64,000 nucleotides of DNA from Berberis thunbergii (GCA_003290165.1 QNQO01000819.1:372001-436000); one strand, 5' to 3'; counted from the stretch's first letter, positions 1 through 12,018 are shown. Notes: a model not told the origin generated them from the letters alone. Numbers and translations: made by a program.

Positions 1-1130
1 CCCACCTCTTGTCTTTGGTGATATTCCCCCCAAAATTAACCTCCCCCCCCCCCACCAAAAAGAAAAAAAATCTAAGCAGTGACAAGCTCAAGGACTGTTT
101 TTATGCTTTTGTTATTATCATTTATCGTTACATAACAAAATAAAACTCATTACTGTTATGTTAACAACTGCGTTTCAGAAAAAGTGTCCAAATGACTTCT
201 ATTTTTGGGTATTGTTAATCAATAGCAATTTCATTAAGGGTGGGTGGACCCCTAAAATGGATCGAATACATTGCCAAACAAAAGAAAAACCTCATTAACT
301 TCTATCATGCAGCAAAGGGCATGCACTATAGATTATACAATAGCCCTTGCCACATGGCAATATGCTGTTGCTTATTGATGTCCATCATTCTATATGTTTC
401 CAAATTTCAAACCTTCAGGTATCCTTATTTATTGTTCTATTTTTAGGGCAAAGCAAAGACCTAGGAAGCATGAATTGTCAAAGAAAGGTACGTGGGGTTC
501 TTGGATGATCCCATTTTTTGGGATGCATGTCATGAATCCATGATACTTATTGAGGTAGTTGCGAGTCTTATTATCCGTACAACCAAACTTTAGGTCCTAA
601 TTCCTTACTCCTTAGATTCAAATTTTATGTGGTAAGATTCATTTTATAACGTTTTATGTTACAAGTTGCAGTATAAATGATTTGACACATCAATAATAAT
701 TTATGATGCTTATTTTTGCCTGGCCTTTCACCTTAAAAATTAGCTATTAACTATTTTCAATATTTTGCTTTACATAATCATTAACAAAAGTTAGATATTA
801 TATTTTTCTTTGGTGTATCCTTGTTGTACCTGTATCTTAGTTTAGGATTTTTGGCATCTCCGTATCCGTGCATCTTTAGGCAATGAGACATGGAGATACC
901 AAAAGAAGTCCCCCAGCAATTTAATTGATCTAATTGGACGGTGCAAATCATTGTTTTTTTTTTTTCAATATTTTGGCTTTTATTTCCAGATTGTGTGGCA
1001 GGCTGCTCGTTAAAATCATTTATTTGGCCATCTTAGGATATGCTCTATTCCATTTGATCAATGGCCCCAACTGTCCATGAGTTTTCTTTCTGTTTTAAGT
1101 ATTCAAGGATGCCCCGCATTGTGTTTTCAG
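1..1130 (+). other. upstream/intron sequence of the helicase gene, no exon recognised
   Basis: AT-rich sequence before the first recognisable helicase exon. A C-rich homopolymer lies near position 46. The base run at 1121-1130 (pyrimidine-rich, ending in CAG) is the acceptor of the exon that follows, so at least the last part is intron. I find no convincing upstream exon, so the earlier exons probably lie before the window. Confidence 0.5.
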
Positions 1131-2180
1131 GGTAGAGAAAAAGATGTTGCGATCTTCTCATGTGTTCGAGCAAACAAAGATAAAGGCATCGGATTTGTAG
1201 CTGACTTTAGGAGAATGAATGTTGGAATTACAAGAGCAAGGGCTTCTGTTCTGGTAAGGAATTATTTCATACTGTTGATTTGCAGCTCCGTTAGCCCTAG
1301 TTGTAGAAAGTCTTATTTTGGTGGATATAGGAAAATTTGCATGTGAATTAGGAACAGGTTGTTAGAGGGCTTTAAGATCTCTAGAGTTTAGTGTATTGAT
1401 GTTTGATACTTGTCTTTGTTCTCGGTGGTGGTATTATGTTACAAAATTGTGAATTGGGTACCCTGGTCCTATGTTTTAATCTTCTCTTATGTAATGTAGA
1501 GAAATGGTTAGCATCTATTGCGCTATTTGTGTCCTTTATAAATGAAAACAATCATACTGCCTTCTGAGTTCCCATTTTGCCTAGGCTAGTATATTGCAAG
1601 GATTACTATTATGCCTAGGAATCTTCATGAGAGTCATTTGGCTATGTCATGTGCTGGCGTAAGTTTTCCTCTGGGTTTGATGTTGCATCTATGAACGGGC
1701 CTGGAAGTTGTCACCTTGTTCTACCTGATAGTCTTGTTCTTGTTGTAGAGGATGTTCTATGTTAAACTGCTGTGTCAGTTCATTTCGATAAATTATTTTA
1801 TGTTCCTTTAGGTTGTTGGTTCTGCATCTACGCTGAAGCATGATAAGCATTGGTGTAACCTAGTGGAGAATGCTGAACAACGAAATTGTCTCTTCAAAGT
1901 AAGCTCAAGCATAATTAACATATATTTTTCTATGGATCCATTTGGCGACCTCTTAACAACAAAACTGTTGCAGGTTTCTAGACCTTACACAACATTTTTC
2001 AGTGAAGAGAATATGAATACCATGAGCGTGAAAGACACTGAAGGACCAAAAGGCGATGAGGATGAGATGGAAAATGCAGCCGTTTATGGAAATGTTGATA
2101 TGGAACAAGAGAATGTCGCAGCTGATGATGACTATGGAGATGGATATGATGGAGGGGATGGAGGCTATGACGAGGATTAA
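1131..2180 (+). CDS. MAA3: MAA3/SEN1-type helicase, last three exons (3' partial)
   Basis: Three exons can be joined with GT-AG introns, all in phase 0: 1131-1253, 1812-1898 and 1974-2180 (stop TAA at 2178). The first begins [15 protein letters not shown] and contains [11 protein letters not shown], which are motifs V and VI of superfamily-1 (UPF1/SEN1-like) helicases. The second encodes [19 protein letters not shown] and the third ends in a very acidic, Gly/Asp-rich tail. This exon order and the tail match the plant MAGATAMA3 helicase, a SEN1-like nuclear RNA/DNA helicase needed for female gametophyte development in Arabidopsis. Walker A and B motifs must lie upstream of the window. The gene shows no lesion in the part visible. 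The orthology call rests on family knowledge, not on an alignment. Confidence 0.85.
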
Positions 2181-2912
2181 TTGAAAAAACGTGGTAAGTA
2201 ATATTGTCTACTATATGCCCCATCTAACATGGTTTGATTAGCACAATGCAGTTTGCAATTCAACATATTGTGATGAAAGGGATCTCACATCATGCAATTA
2301 CAGATTTTTATTTATTTATTATTTATTCATTTCTTTTAGTCCAATTATGTGATTTATTGTTTTAGAATGAAAAGAAAATTTAGTAGAAACTGTATAATTT
2401 TTTGTCGATGTATATGTAAATTTATCAAACAAGTTGAAGTTATAAAAGAGTACAGGTTTCATACTTATCAGATGTAAAACTGGAGTCTGTAAGCTCATAA
2501 TTTATAATTGGTCCTTGCCATGGATCATTTTCAGAACATCTGATCAACATAAACATTTTCACACATTTTATATACGCAAAGTACTTTCTCTTGTTGCTCA
2601 TTTTCTTTTTCTCGAGGTTGGAAGAGTGAAGAACTTGGTGTTTTGCCACAATACTTATGTTTTCATGTAAACTGCAACACATAAACTAGCATTAAGTACC
2701 AATAGTATCAAGTTTCTTGCAGTTATCTTATAACCTGGAACAACCGAGACTTGAAATCAACTCTTATGTCAGATTTTGATTCTAGTTCAATTGAGGTAAC
2801 AATGGCTACACACAAGAGCTTAGAGTATTCAAAGTTTAGTGATGATAACCTTATTTGTATCTCAAGTCTTGTATTGCTGAGGTTAATGGTAAAGTAGGAT
2901 CCTGATCTATCT
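2181..2912. other. 3' flank of the helicase gene, no gene seen
   Basis: AT-rich sequence that should contain the 3' untranslated region of the helicase gene in its first few hundred bases. No coding potential, RNA gene or repeat was recognised before the LTR that begins at 2913. Confidence 0.4.
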
Positions 2913-3467
2913 TGTAGAAATAGCAATACAGAACAGAGTGAAATGCACAGAGATTTGCAAACAAAGAGAAAGCTTTAGTGTATTATGTTTATAGGCAATT
3001 CGAGAGGCCTAGAACTCTCCAAATGAGCAATTGCTCTTTGTACAAATGATTTTACAAAATGAATCCAACTACTCTCCCTTATATAGTATCTCTATTTGCT
3101 AATTCTAATGACCAACTGATTTGGTCGGACAACTTGTTACAGAATATTGTCAACTTGCTAATACTAACAACTCGCTAACATGACAACTTGCTATCAGAAT
3201 ACTTAACAAATACAGTTTGTTATCAGAATACTAACAGAGCACTTTCCGCTGGCACTAACAGAGCACTGACTCTATTAAGACTCCCTGTGGCTCATTGCAT
3301 GGACTGGCTCTGTCAAGACTCCCTGTTGGCTTATTGTTGGTTCATTGCATGACATGTTATGCCTCTCGATTCATTGCATGATTCCCCGCTGACTCATTGT
3401 CGTCCCCTTGTTGTGTTGCCGCCTATGCCTTCGTCTCTGGTATGTATGATGTATTGGGGGTCTATCA
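2913..3467 (-). repeat. 3' LTR of the gypsy element
   Basis: About 555 bp lying immediately after the polypurine tract in element orientation. On the minus strand it starts TGATAGACCCCC and contains a TATA-like CTATATAAGGG (complement of about 3080-3095), as expected for U3. No second LTR exists in the window for comparison, so its outer edge is inferred. Confidence 0.6.
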
Positions 3468-4714
3468 ATTCCTCCCCCAAAGCAACCACCTTGTCCTCAA
3501 GGTGAAACTCCGGAAATTGTTGTTGAATTAACACAAAATCTTCTCAAGTAGCTTCAAAAATAGGCAACCATTTCCACTGAATCAAAACTTCTTCAGGGAA
3601 ATTATTGGTCATGGATTTAGAATGACATTCCAACGCCTTCTCGGGAGTGAATAACAATTCTAATTCGGTACTAAGTTGAGGAGGAAGTGTAGCTGAAGCA
3701 ATACCATTTCCTATTGCCCTACGCAGTTGAGAAACATGGAATACTGGGTGGAGTTGTGATGCTGTGGGCAATTCCAACTTATAAGCCACCTCACCCACCT
3801 TTTGAAGAACTTTGTAAGGTCCATAATACCTGGCTGCTAATTTCTATTTCCCCTTTTTGCCAATGAGTGTTGATGGTAGGGCCTTAATTTCAAAAAAACC
3901 AAGTCACCCACTGTAAAGATCATTTCTCACCTAGATAAATCAGCTTGGCATTTCATCCCTTGCTGTGCTTGAAGCAACTGCATCCTCAAATCATCCAAAG
4001 CAGCGTCTCGTTCTAGCAATATTTGTTCCACTGAAGACACTGAGGTGTTTCCTTGATCCACCTTTAGTAACTTAGGAGGATCCCTCCCATATAAGGCTTT
4101 GAAAGGAAAACACCCAAGAGAAGAATGGGTAGAAATATTTTACCAATATTCTGTCCACAACAACCACTTTGCCCATTGCTTGGGCTTACCGGAAGCAAAA
4201 CACCTTAAGTACATCTCCAAACAGCGGTTAACCACTTCAGACTACCCATTGGTTTGAGGGTGGTACGCTATGCTTCGCTTTAGGAAGGTCCATTGCAAGC
4301 GAAATATTTCCTTCCAGAAATGACTTAAAATTTTTTTGTCTTGGTCCGTAATGATCGATAGAGGAACCCCATGAAGCCTTACAACCTCCTGAATAAATGT
4401 TTTGGCCACACCTTCAGCTGCGAACGGGTGACGTAATCCCACAAAATGTGCGTACTTGCTCAAGCGATCAACTACTACCAAGATCGTGTCTATTCCATTA
4501 GACCGGGGCAATCCTTCTACGAAATCCATTGTAATATCATCCCACACTTGAGTTGGTAAGGGAATGGGTTGTAACAGACCTGTAGTAGTAGCCATGTATT
4601 TATTTCGTTGACAAATGTCGCACTCTGCCACCATTCGCACAACATCAGACCTCATACCAACCCAAAACAATTCCCTGGGCAAACGCTGAAAGGTCTTTGC
4701 CTCGCCAGAATGCG

Positions 4715-4737
4715 CCCCCCCCCCCCCCCCCCCCCCC
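4715..4737. repeat. poly-C tract (23 bases)
   Basis: Uninterrupted run of C inside the integrase part of the gypsy remnant. On the coding strand it would read as poly-glycine. Its exact length may be affected by assembly or sequencing error. Confidence 0.9.
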
Positions 4738-6247
4738 AATCCTGCCACTGAGGAAGCACCATTGTTGAACATTCAGGCAAGTGCTAAATTTTAGATAAGG
4801 CGTCGACTGTTGTATTCATCTTTCATGCCTTGTAATGAATTTCAAAATCATAACTCATGAGCTTCATTATCCATTTTTTTGATATTTAACCCCAATAACC
4901 CTTTGCTCCAAAAAAAATTTCAGACTCTTCTGATCAATACGCACTATGAATCGCCGCCCTCGCAGATACGGTCTCCATTTTGCTACAGCAAACACTATCG
5001 CCATCAACTCTTTTTCATATACTGATTTTTGCCTAGCTTGCTGCCCCCAACACTTTTTAAGTGATAGGACATTGTTCTTGCACGAGGATTGCCCCCAACC
5101 CATAGCTCGAAGCGTCAGTTTCGATCACAAATGCTTTTTGAGAAATTAGGCATTGCAAGAACAGAGACTTTTGTCATCCATTGCTTCAAAGCTTGAAAAG
5201 CAGCTTCGGCATCAGTATACCACCCAAAATTGTTTTTCTTAAGTTGCTGAGTTAGTGGCCATGCCACCGTGTTGTACCCTTGAACGGACTTTCTGTAACA
5301 ACCTGTCAACCCCAAAAAAAACCCTCAATTCCGTGATGCTCCTAGGCGCTGGCCACTCCAACATAGCCACAATCTTGGATGGGTCTACGGAAACCCCGTT
5401 GTAAGAGACCACATGTCCCAGATAAGCCAACTCTTGCTTCCCAAACTCGCACTTTTTCCTGTTGGCACATAATTCGTGTTGTTCTAACAGACCCAACACT
5501 ATGGAGAGATGTTCTAAGTAAGCCTCCAACCCTAAACTACAGATCAATATGTCGTCGAATAAGACTAACACATACCTCCGCAAATAAGGCTTGAAGATCT
5601 CATTCATCAGCGCTTGAAATGTCGCAGAAGCATTCGTTAACCCGAAAGGCATTACTAAAAATTCATAGTGGCCTTCATGGGTCCGAAATGTTGTTTTGCT
5701 TTCATCCCCCTCCCTAATTCGAATTTGGTGATACCCGGATTTCAAATCCAATTTGGAAAACCAACATGCCCCATGTAACTCATCCAGGAGCTCGTCGATG
5801 ACGGGTATCGGAAACCTATCATGGACGGTCTCTTTATTTAATGCCTTGTAGTCGACACAAAAGCTCCAACTTTCGTCTTTTTTTTTACTTGGTCGTATAA
5901 TTCCTGTCGACATCATCTCCTTAATCAGTATTTCAGTCTCATCCTTTTGGAACTGAGGATACCGGTAAGGTCTGACATTAACCGGAAAAGCTCCTTCATG
6001 CATGCTAATGGCATGTTCATGCCCTCTAACCGAGGGCAAACCTGAAATTGGCATGAATATTGTTTGATATTTCTCCAACACCTTCACAATCTCACCCCCA
6101 AGTACTTCAGGCACTTCATTGGAAGCAGCCATGTTTCCTAACTCTATCATCACCCCTTGTTTTTCCTGCCGAATTGTCTTCCACATTGCCTTCAGAGAAA
6201 CCAACGACTTCCCTAAAGTGGGATCTCCTCGTAGTGTTTTGGTTACA

Positions 6248-6278
<31 letters not shown>

Positions 6279-6279
6279 A
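6248..6279. repeat. poly-C followed by (CA)n microsatellite
   Basis: Seventeen C followed by about seven CA repeats, inside the spacer after the protease domain of the same gypsy remnant. It adds a poly-Gly/Cys-Val stretch to the reading frame. Confidence 0.9.
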
Positions 6280-6905
6280 TTCGAATCTCATGATCTGAGA
6301 TTTCCAATTTGTGCGCGTAACCCCTAAAGTTGCCAACCACTTAATCCCCAAAATCACATTTGAACTTCCTAAACTCAAGGGTAGGAAGACTTCTTCTACC
6401 TCCAACTCTGAAAGCTTCAACCGTACCCCTTTGCAAACTCCTTGTCCCCTTACTGACTCCCCCGTCCCCATTGTGACTCCATATGAATCTGTGGAGGTCA
6501 CCTTCAAACCTAGCTTCTTGACCAAACTAATGGAAATGAAATTGTGGGTAGCCCCACTATCCACCAAAACCACCACTTCTTGTGCACAGATCAACCTTTC
6601 AGATGCAATGTTTTCGGCGTGGTCCACCCAACCACCGAATTCAGTGAAACCTCCACCCTTCCATCGACCTCTGCGGTTTCCAAATCAGGGTTTTGCTCCT
6701 TGTCGCCCTCATCCTCTTTTTCCTCCCCGATCTCCTCTTCTTGAGTAACCAGGACATTGAGCTCTATCTTTTTACATCAATGACCCTGCCTGAATTTCTC
6801 ATTACAACGGAAGCACAACCCTTCTCACGGCGTTGACGAAGCTCCTCATCGCTCAACCTTCGATAGCCCTCTCTTCCCAACTCTGTCAGATCCATAGTAG
6901 TTCGT

Positions 6906-8203
6906 CCTATATGTTGTGTGCTAGAAATTTGGAATCACCTGATTTTTTGTTGAAAGGGAATATGTCAGACCATTCAGTATGTTCAATCCCATAAACCATA
7001 TTGTGTTATCCTCATTAGTTTTGTTGAAGGGTAAACACTCTTAGATTGTTTCTCTGTTTAAGACTGTGTTTGTTTTTGCTTCTGAATAGAGTCGGAAGTT
7101 TTAATAAGAAGTGGGTCACCTTGAGGGAGGTGTAGCACTGAGTGCTGACTAAAAAATTATTCCATTAATAATCTTAAAATAATTTTATAATGACAATTGT
7201 TGCCCCTATCTTTTTATAAACAAGTAGGGCTAAATTTTGACGATACACCTTCATTCTCTCCACCTGTTGTCTTTCTACCTACCTTCATAAGGACTCTTTA
7301 ACGGTAAGAAACTTTTCTCATTTATTTCCTTCATCTTTGTGTTTCTCTTTTTATTTTTCAAGTTTTTCTTCATCTCTTCAACTCTCTCTCATGTATATTT
7401 TCAAGTTTTCATTAGTATGTAATTTTCATTGGCATGTAGTTTTCATTATATAGTATGTAGTTTTGAAAACTTTGACAAATATAATAATTACCATCGTATA
7501 TGTCGGGTTTCTAATTTATCATTTCTCCATTCTTGCATATGTTTCATCAGTGGGATAAATTTGTCAAATAATTATCATTCAATACCTAAAAATACACACC
7601 TTTTAATTTTACAGTTTTTAATCAGCAATTCATTCAAAGCAAAACAAACAGTTCGTTAAGAAGCTAGTTCATATCTTCTGACTAAGTTAACTTCTAAGTA
7701 CTTGAAAAAAAAAAAAAAAAAGCGACATTAAGTTTGATTTTTTGTGTTTGGCCTTAAGTTCTTGTTCCCAGTTGTGCATATTGTGTAGGACCCCAAGAAG
7801 TGATTTAGTACACAAGCCTTTGGTGTTGAATGTTAAATGTGGAGTGTGGGATTCTGGCATCATTCAGATTTCACCATAAACAGTGAAACATAATTGCCTG
7901 AACAGTGATGAAATGAGTAACACTTGTCTTTTCTTTCTGGGGTTGGGAGACTGAGACTCATCAAACCTAATTCTATCATGTTAGAGCAGATCTGGTGGTA
8001 AATCAGATTGCTTTCTGCCACTCTGTTGAACTACTCGTGACTGTACATCTGTATCTCTTCTCTTTTACAAATTGTAGCACTTGTATGTTTCATACTGATA
8101 ATGATGAAGTACAGGGTACGGGTCACAAGTGGTGTTGAGTATAGAAGTGGCAATAATCAAACATGTCACAAGGAAATGAGTAAACTTGAAAGCCATATCT
8201 GTT
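6906..8203. other. intergenic, nothing recognised
   Basis: AT-rich spacer with a poly-A tract near 7707. No long coding frame with recognisable motifs and no element ends were found. Confidence 0.4.
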
Positions 8204-8231
8204 TGTTGCATGTTGCATGTTGCATGTTGCA
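8204..8231 (+). repeat. (TGTTGCA)4 tandem repeat
   Basis: Four perfect head-to-tail copies of a 7-base unit. No link to a gene was seen. Confidence 0.95.
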
Positions 8232-8289
8232 TGTGAGTCTGAGAGACAGACAGTGAGATTGAACGGACAGGTAAAGCAGAGGAGGTTAT

Positions 8290-8460
8290 CTGAGTTGGGT
8301 TGGACAAGCAAGCAATTGGGAACGAGGGATCCGCCTCGAGATAAGTGCATTTGCTTCGAGATGCACTATATTACTTATTTCGAGGTAAATGGGTGGTTTC
8401 CGCTCATCCCTCGCCCCTTTCCCTCGTTCCCTCCCTCAACCCCTGGAATTTTTGCTCTCT
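8290..8460. mobile_element. degenerate GC-rich foldback MITE
   Basis: Contains the family core CCTCGAGATAAGTGCA, a second partial copy of it in inverted order, and a right end CTCCCTCAACCCCTGGAATTTTTGCTC that resembles the ends of the intact copies at 10841 and 11085. The left terminal repeat is not recognisable, so the element is diverged or truncated. It stands out as GC-rich against the AT-rich surroundings. Confidence 0.5.
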
Positions 8461-10084
8461 AATTTTAGAGTTTTTCTCCATTTTCACATCCCAAAATCCT
8501 GATCGACATATATCTTTGCCTCAGTCTTCCATTCATCCCTTCTTCAATTCCCAATGCATTTAGAATTTTAGATTGAAGCATCTGCATTTTATCAAGTTTG
8601 TTTTGGTTGACAATTCTCATGTCAGAAATTCTAGCCGGCCTGATTTTTTGCTGTGGTGGGGAGAGGGGAAATTAGATTCATGTCCCTCCTCCAAAAGGAG
8701 TTTTGGATTTATGTATTTGAAGAGAAGAGGCAAAAATGTAATTTTACCTTTCAAGCGGAAAATTAGGCCAGTTTCCCGGGCCAGCTAGAAGGGTTCTTCT
8801 CATGTAGGTTTTGGATTTTAGCACTTTATAAAGGAATTCTCTATTTTGGTTGTAATTAAATAGTGCTACCTGAGATGATATTTTAAGAAAGATTGAGAAA
8901 ACCAAGATGTGCAAATTACTTTGCAAGGTCATCCACGTTAGAGTTAAGTAATTATGCAACCTTAGTACATCCACTAACACGCTTTTGGGTTTTCAATAGG
9001 ATCTTCAAGCCATATGGTCATCTCAATTTTGGTAAAATTTTCCATTAAAAATTTTAGAATAAGTCTAGGCAGTCAGGTTAGACATTTATCTTTTTGTTAG
9101 GTTTGGCCTTTTTCTTTAAAACACAGTCACAAACATCATCTATAATTGAGATAAAATTGTAAAAATATCCAAACATGACAAAAAAAATGGTACCTATTGT
9201 ATCACATGATCTAGTAATGTTTGCAAGTATTTCAGATTGTATCACATCACCTTAGTTGTAAAATCCTGATTTCCAAGTATTTTTCAAGTCCGCTGACAAT
9301 CGAGCCACATCCTAACGAAACAAATAGGAAAAACCATCAAATCTTATCTAAAATGTGACTAATTTGAAAGGAAGTGAGCATCCAAAATGTGACTAATTTG
9401 TGTGAAGAGGTTGAGTATCATCTCCAAAGTCTCAAAAACGAAAGAAGTATAAAGAAGACAAACTAATTGTTCAGTTGATGGCAACTATTTTTTTTTTTAT
9501 CAAAAGGTCTTGAAAGACAAAAACAATTGAAAATTTGTTTCTACCTATAAAGACAAGCCATTTTCATACACATTAAAAATGTTCCTCTTTAGTGTGTCAA
9601 TTCTACGTAACTCTCACATGAAGAGGTTTGCATGAACAGAAACATGATGGGATTGAATGGAATTGATCTGACTTAGAAAGTTTTTTCCCCTTCCCTTCAT
9701 TTTGTCCCAAATATTTTTCTCTCAGAAACTCATTTTTTTGTCCTAGTAGAGTTGAATAGAATGGTATAGCAGGGCAGGGGAGGGTGGCTATATAACCTAT
9801 GAAAGTTTTTCTATAGTGTGATTGTGAAACCTTTTACATTTTGTCAAAAGAAAAATTGGGCAATACGACTTTATGACTTGAAATCAACATGTCTCCTTGC
9901 CGACGCACTTGGATTTGCATGCCTTGGTCGAAATGTAGATATGTGAGTATATGACAAGGTCTTGACATATGGCTTAGTATATGTTTTAACATCGGTTGAT
10001 CGAAGAGTAAGTTTGACTAGCTAGGAGTGTTATTTGCTTTGTTCTGATTCGCATCGTAAAGTTTTTACAACCAAAACGGTATGT
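8461..10084. other. intergenic, one possible MITE relic
   Basis: No gene seen. The stretch about 9050-9200 resembles the small terminal-inverted-repeat element annotated at 36070 (both have TCTAGG..GTCAGG, TTTTTGTTAGG and TTTAAAACACA in the same order), so it is probably an old relative. The rest is AT-rich and featureless. Confidence 0.4.
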
Positions 10085-10215
10085 TTTTAATCATTTTCAA
10101 AGTTTAGAAATACTAGAAAATCATGTTTTGTGTGTATTTCGAGGTTGTAAAAACTCATTTGATAATGCCATATCATTCTGATTGCAAAATCTAGTTTCCT
10201 AGCCTCACTTTGTTT
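10085..10215 (-). mobile_element. small MITE related to the copy at 39396
   Basis: On the minus strand this has the same order of words as the 177 bp element at 39396-39572: GTGAGGCTAGGAAA, TTTTGCAA, AGAATGAT, GTTTTTACAA and a right end with GATTTTCTAG. Sequence similarity is clear by eye but ends are not precise and no target duplication was found here. Confidence 0.55.
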
Positions 10216-10840
10216 AATGATTTGAGTCTATATTATTACTATATATAATAGTTATGTAATTAGCGTTATGCTTGTTGACTTAGAACATCTAGAGCAATAC
10301 TGAGCAAGGTCACCATGCATTGTGATTCTAGGAAAAAATGGATACAAATCAAATAGGTTTTGCAGTATCTTAGCTAGCTCACTGTTAATTCCGCGGGAAG
10401 ACGAGTTCTTATCATGCCTTAAACTTCCTGCGGATGCCTCATAAACATTTCCTAGAGCTCCATCTCATATACCGCATAGAACTATAAACATAGTGGCTTA
10501 TTAAGTTTAACATACCATGCAACAACAATATATAAATTTAGAGTTTGTCTAGGTATAGTCTTTACAACTTTTTTTTTTGCTAGGCTTTAAAATCATTTTT
10601 GGCCAAACTTGGGTGTTCTTACATTTTTATCTCGACTCTTTAAAACACAAAAACAAACATATGTATAAAAGATGTAAAATTGTAAAAAGTCTAAAACCTG
10701 AATAAAAAGTAACTATAAAGCATGGTTGCCTAGAATTTGAGATATAATGAACAATGATTTTGAGACTTATTGCGGGTGATTGGGTAATCAAATTTACAAA
10801 AGGTGACTAGGGGCACTCTTAGGCTTTTAATTCATGCATC
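10216..10840. other. intergenic with possible MITE relic
   Basis: AT-rich. The segment 10545-10740 starts with GTCTAGGTA and ends with TGCCTAGAATTT, ends like those of the element at 36070, and may be a relic of that family. No gene recognised. Confidence 0.35.
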
Positions 10841-11030
10841 CGAAAATTCTAGGAGTCGAGGGAGGGAACGAGGGAAAGGGGCGAAGGATGGGTGAAAGCC
10901 ACTCATCTGCCTCGAGATAAGTGCTATCGTGCATCTCAAGGAAAATGCACTTATCTCGGAGTGAATGAGTGATTACGTAACCACCCATCCCTCCCTCCCT
11001 CGTTGCCCCCCTCGACCCCTAGAAGGGCTC
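10841..11030. mobile_element. foldback Mutator-like MITE, 190 bp, 9-bp TSD
   Basis: Flanked by the 9-bp direct repeat TCATGCATC at 10832-10840 and 11031-11039. The ends are inverted repeats (left CGAAAATTCTAGGAGTCGAG, right with CTCGACCCCTAGAAGGGCTC). The centre carries CCTCGAGATAAGTGC and an inverted partner. It is GC-rich and can fold into a hairpin. A 9-bp duplication points to the Mutator superfamily. It has no coding capacity. Confidence 0.82.
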
Positions 11031-11084
11031 TCATGCATCATAGGAGAAAAACAATCTTAAAAAGTGTGCAATATAATTATCAAC

Positions 11085-11273
11085 GAGAAATTCTAAATGT
11101 CGAGGGAAAGGGCAAGGAAATGGGCGAGGAAAGACACGTGGCGGGGTGGGGACCGTCCACCCCGCTCGAGATGCGTGCCATTGTTTTTGGTGCGCGCATC
11201 TCGAGCGGGGTGGACGGTCCCCACCCCGCCACGTGTCTTTCCTCGCCCTTTCCCTCGACATTTAGAATTCCTC
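11085..11273. mobile_element. foldback Mutator-like MITE, near-perfect palindrome, 10-bp TSD
   Basis: The 189 bp element is flanked by the 10-bp direct repeat AATTATCAAC (11075-11084 and 11274-11283). Its two arms are almost perfect inverted repeats from GAGAAATTCTAAATGTCGAG inward through the CACGTGGCGGGGTGGGGACC stretch to the central CTCGAGATGCG, leaving a loop of about 15-20 bases near 11180-11195. Arm identity is much higher than in the sister copies, suggesting recent insertion. Transcription would give a long double-stranded RNA hairpin. Open frames on both strands here are by-products of the palindrome. Confidence 0.88.
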
Positions 11274-11283
11274 AATTATCAAC

Positions 11284-11764
11284 ACATTACAATGCACCCC
11301 TCAACTGGAGGAGGTACCTTGAGGTGGAATCACTGCTCAACATCAATTTCAAAGCCTTCAGTAACTTCCATGAATTGATCGTATCAAATAAACATCAAAA
11401 ACTTTTAGCCATACCTAAAGGACAGTTCCACAGTAATGATGAGTTTGGGGTAAACCCTGATAAGGATAGCCCGATTTCATTTTTTTGAGTTAACGAGGGT
11501 ATCCTGAATTTAAGAAATATTTTGTTTTATATAATAAAAAAGTTTAAAAAAAATTCAAATTTTATAATTAAATTATGTTAAACACATTTCTCTAATTTTA
11601 TCCTCCATGAATATCTCGTAGATAAAAATATATATATATTTCAAATTTTAATAGACTGTTGGATAACTCCAAAATACACATTTTGAGAAATCACATTCCA
11701 TGCCCCTGATGACATAATCACAATTAGCAATCAAAAGGCTTGCAAAAACCCATGTACTAGGCTG
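11284..11764. other. intergenic, nothing recognised
   Basis: AT-rich spacer between foldback elements, including a short (TA)n stretch near 11630. No gene or element end seen. Confidence 0.4.
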
Positions 11765-12000
11765 AGTCCTCTACACACATCCTCCTCGGGATACTGCCCT
11801 CGAGCACATCTCGAGGAGGATGGGCAGTGGTGGGTAGGCTTTGCGCCTCCCTCGCCCCCTAGAATTAGGGGTCTTCTATAAGAGTAAGTCTAGGGAGTGA
11901 GGGAGATGACACAATCACCGTGCATCGCGAGGAGGGTGGGCGGTGTTGGGCTGCCCTCGCGCTGTCTCCCTTCCTAGAATTAGGGCTCCTATAAAGCTCC
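11765..12000. mobile_element. two degenerate foldback elements in tandem
   Basis: Two GC-rich segments, about 11765-11870 and 11885-11990, each end in CCTAGAATTAGGG followed by a similar CT-TATAA flank and hold inverted GC-rich arms (CTCGAGGAGGATGGGCAGTG with its partner; GCGAGGAGGGTGGGCGGTG with GCCCTCGCGCTG). They share end words with the intact family members but arms are unequal and no clear target duplication is left. Confidence 0.5.
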
Positions 12001-12018
12001 TCCACCTCTTTCTTTCTC

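Larger units (their letters stand above)
3500..6880 (-). pseudogene. gypsy gag-pol polyprotein remnant, several frameshifts
   Basis: Domains on the minus strand: a gag CCHC knuckle near 6780-6860, already frameshifted; aspartic protease with DSGATHNF near 6560; reverse transcriptase 5950-5480 with the catalytic FDDIL at about 5548-5560; RNase H with YEKELMAIVFAVAKW near 5000; integrase 4700-4240, with CDICQRNK of the zinc-binding end and catalytic aspartates near 4525 and 4345; and a C-terminal part with QLHPVFHVSQLR and a chromodomain-like PEEVLIQWKWLP near 3560. The reading frame breaks near 5310 in a run of A, again between RNase H and integrase, and after 4242. A 23-base C tract at 4715-4737 also interrupts it. 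It cannot encode a functional polyprotein. Confidence 0.88.
2913..6905 (-). mobile_element. Ty3/gypsy retrotransposon, 5'-truncated, one LTR left
   Basis: Read on the minus strand the order is gag zinc-knuckle remnant, protease, reverse transcriptase, RNase H, integrase, chromodomain-like end, polypurine tract, LTR, which is the gypsy order. The polypurine tract is the complement of 3468-3480 and directly adjoins an LTR starting TGATAG at 3467. On the other side homology stops near 6905 in the gag zinc-knuckle region and no second LTR is present, so the 5' LTR and most of gag are lost. The likely LTR end at 2913 (TG on the plus strand) was chosen from the TG/CA rule and is less certain than the 3467 edge. 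Confidence 0.85.

Noticed and set aside
11085..11273. A MIRNA gene
   Set aside because: The hairpin is a MITE with a target duplication and sister copies. A miRNA role cannot be claimed without small RNA data.
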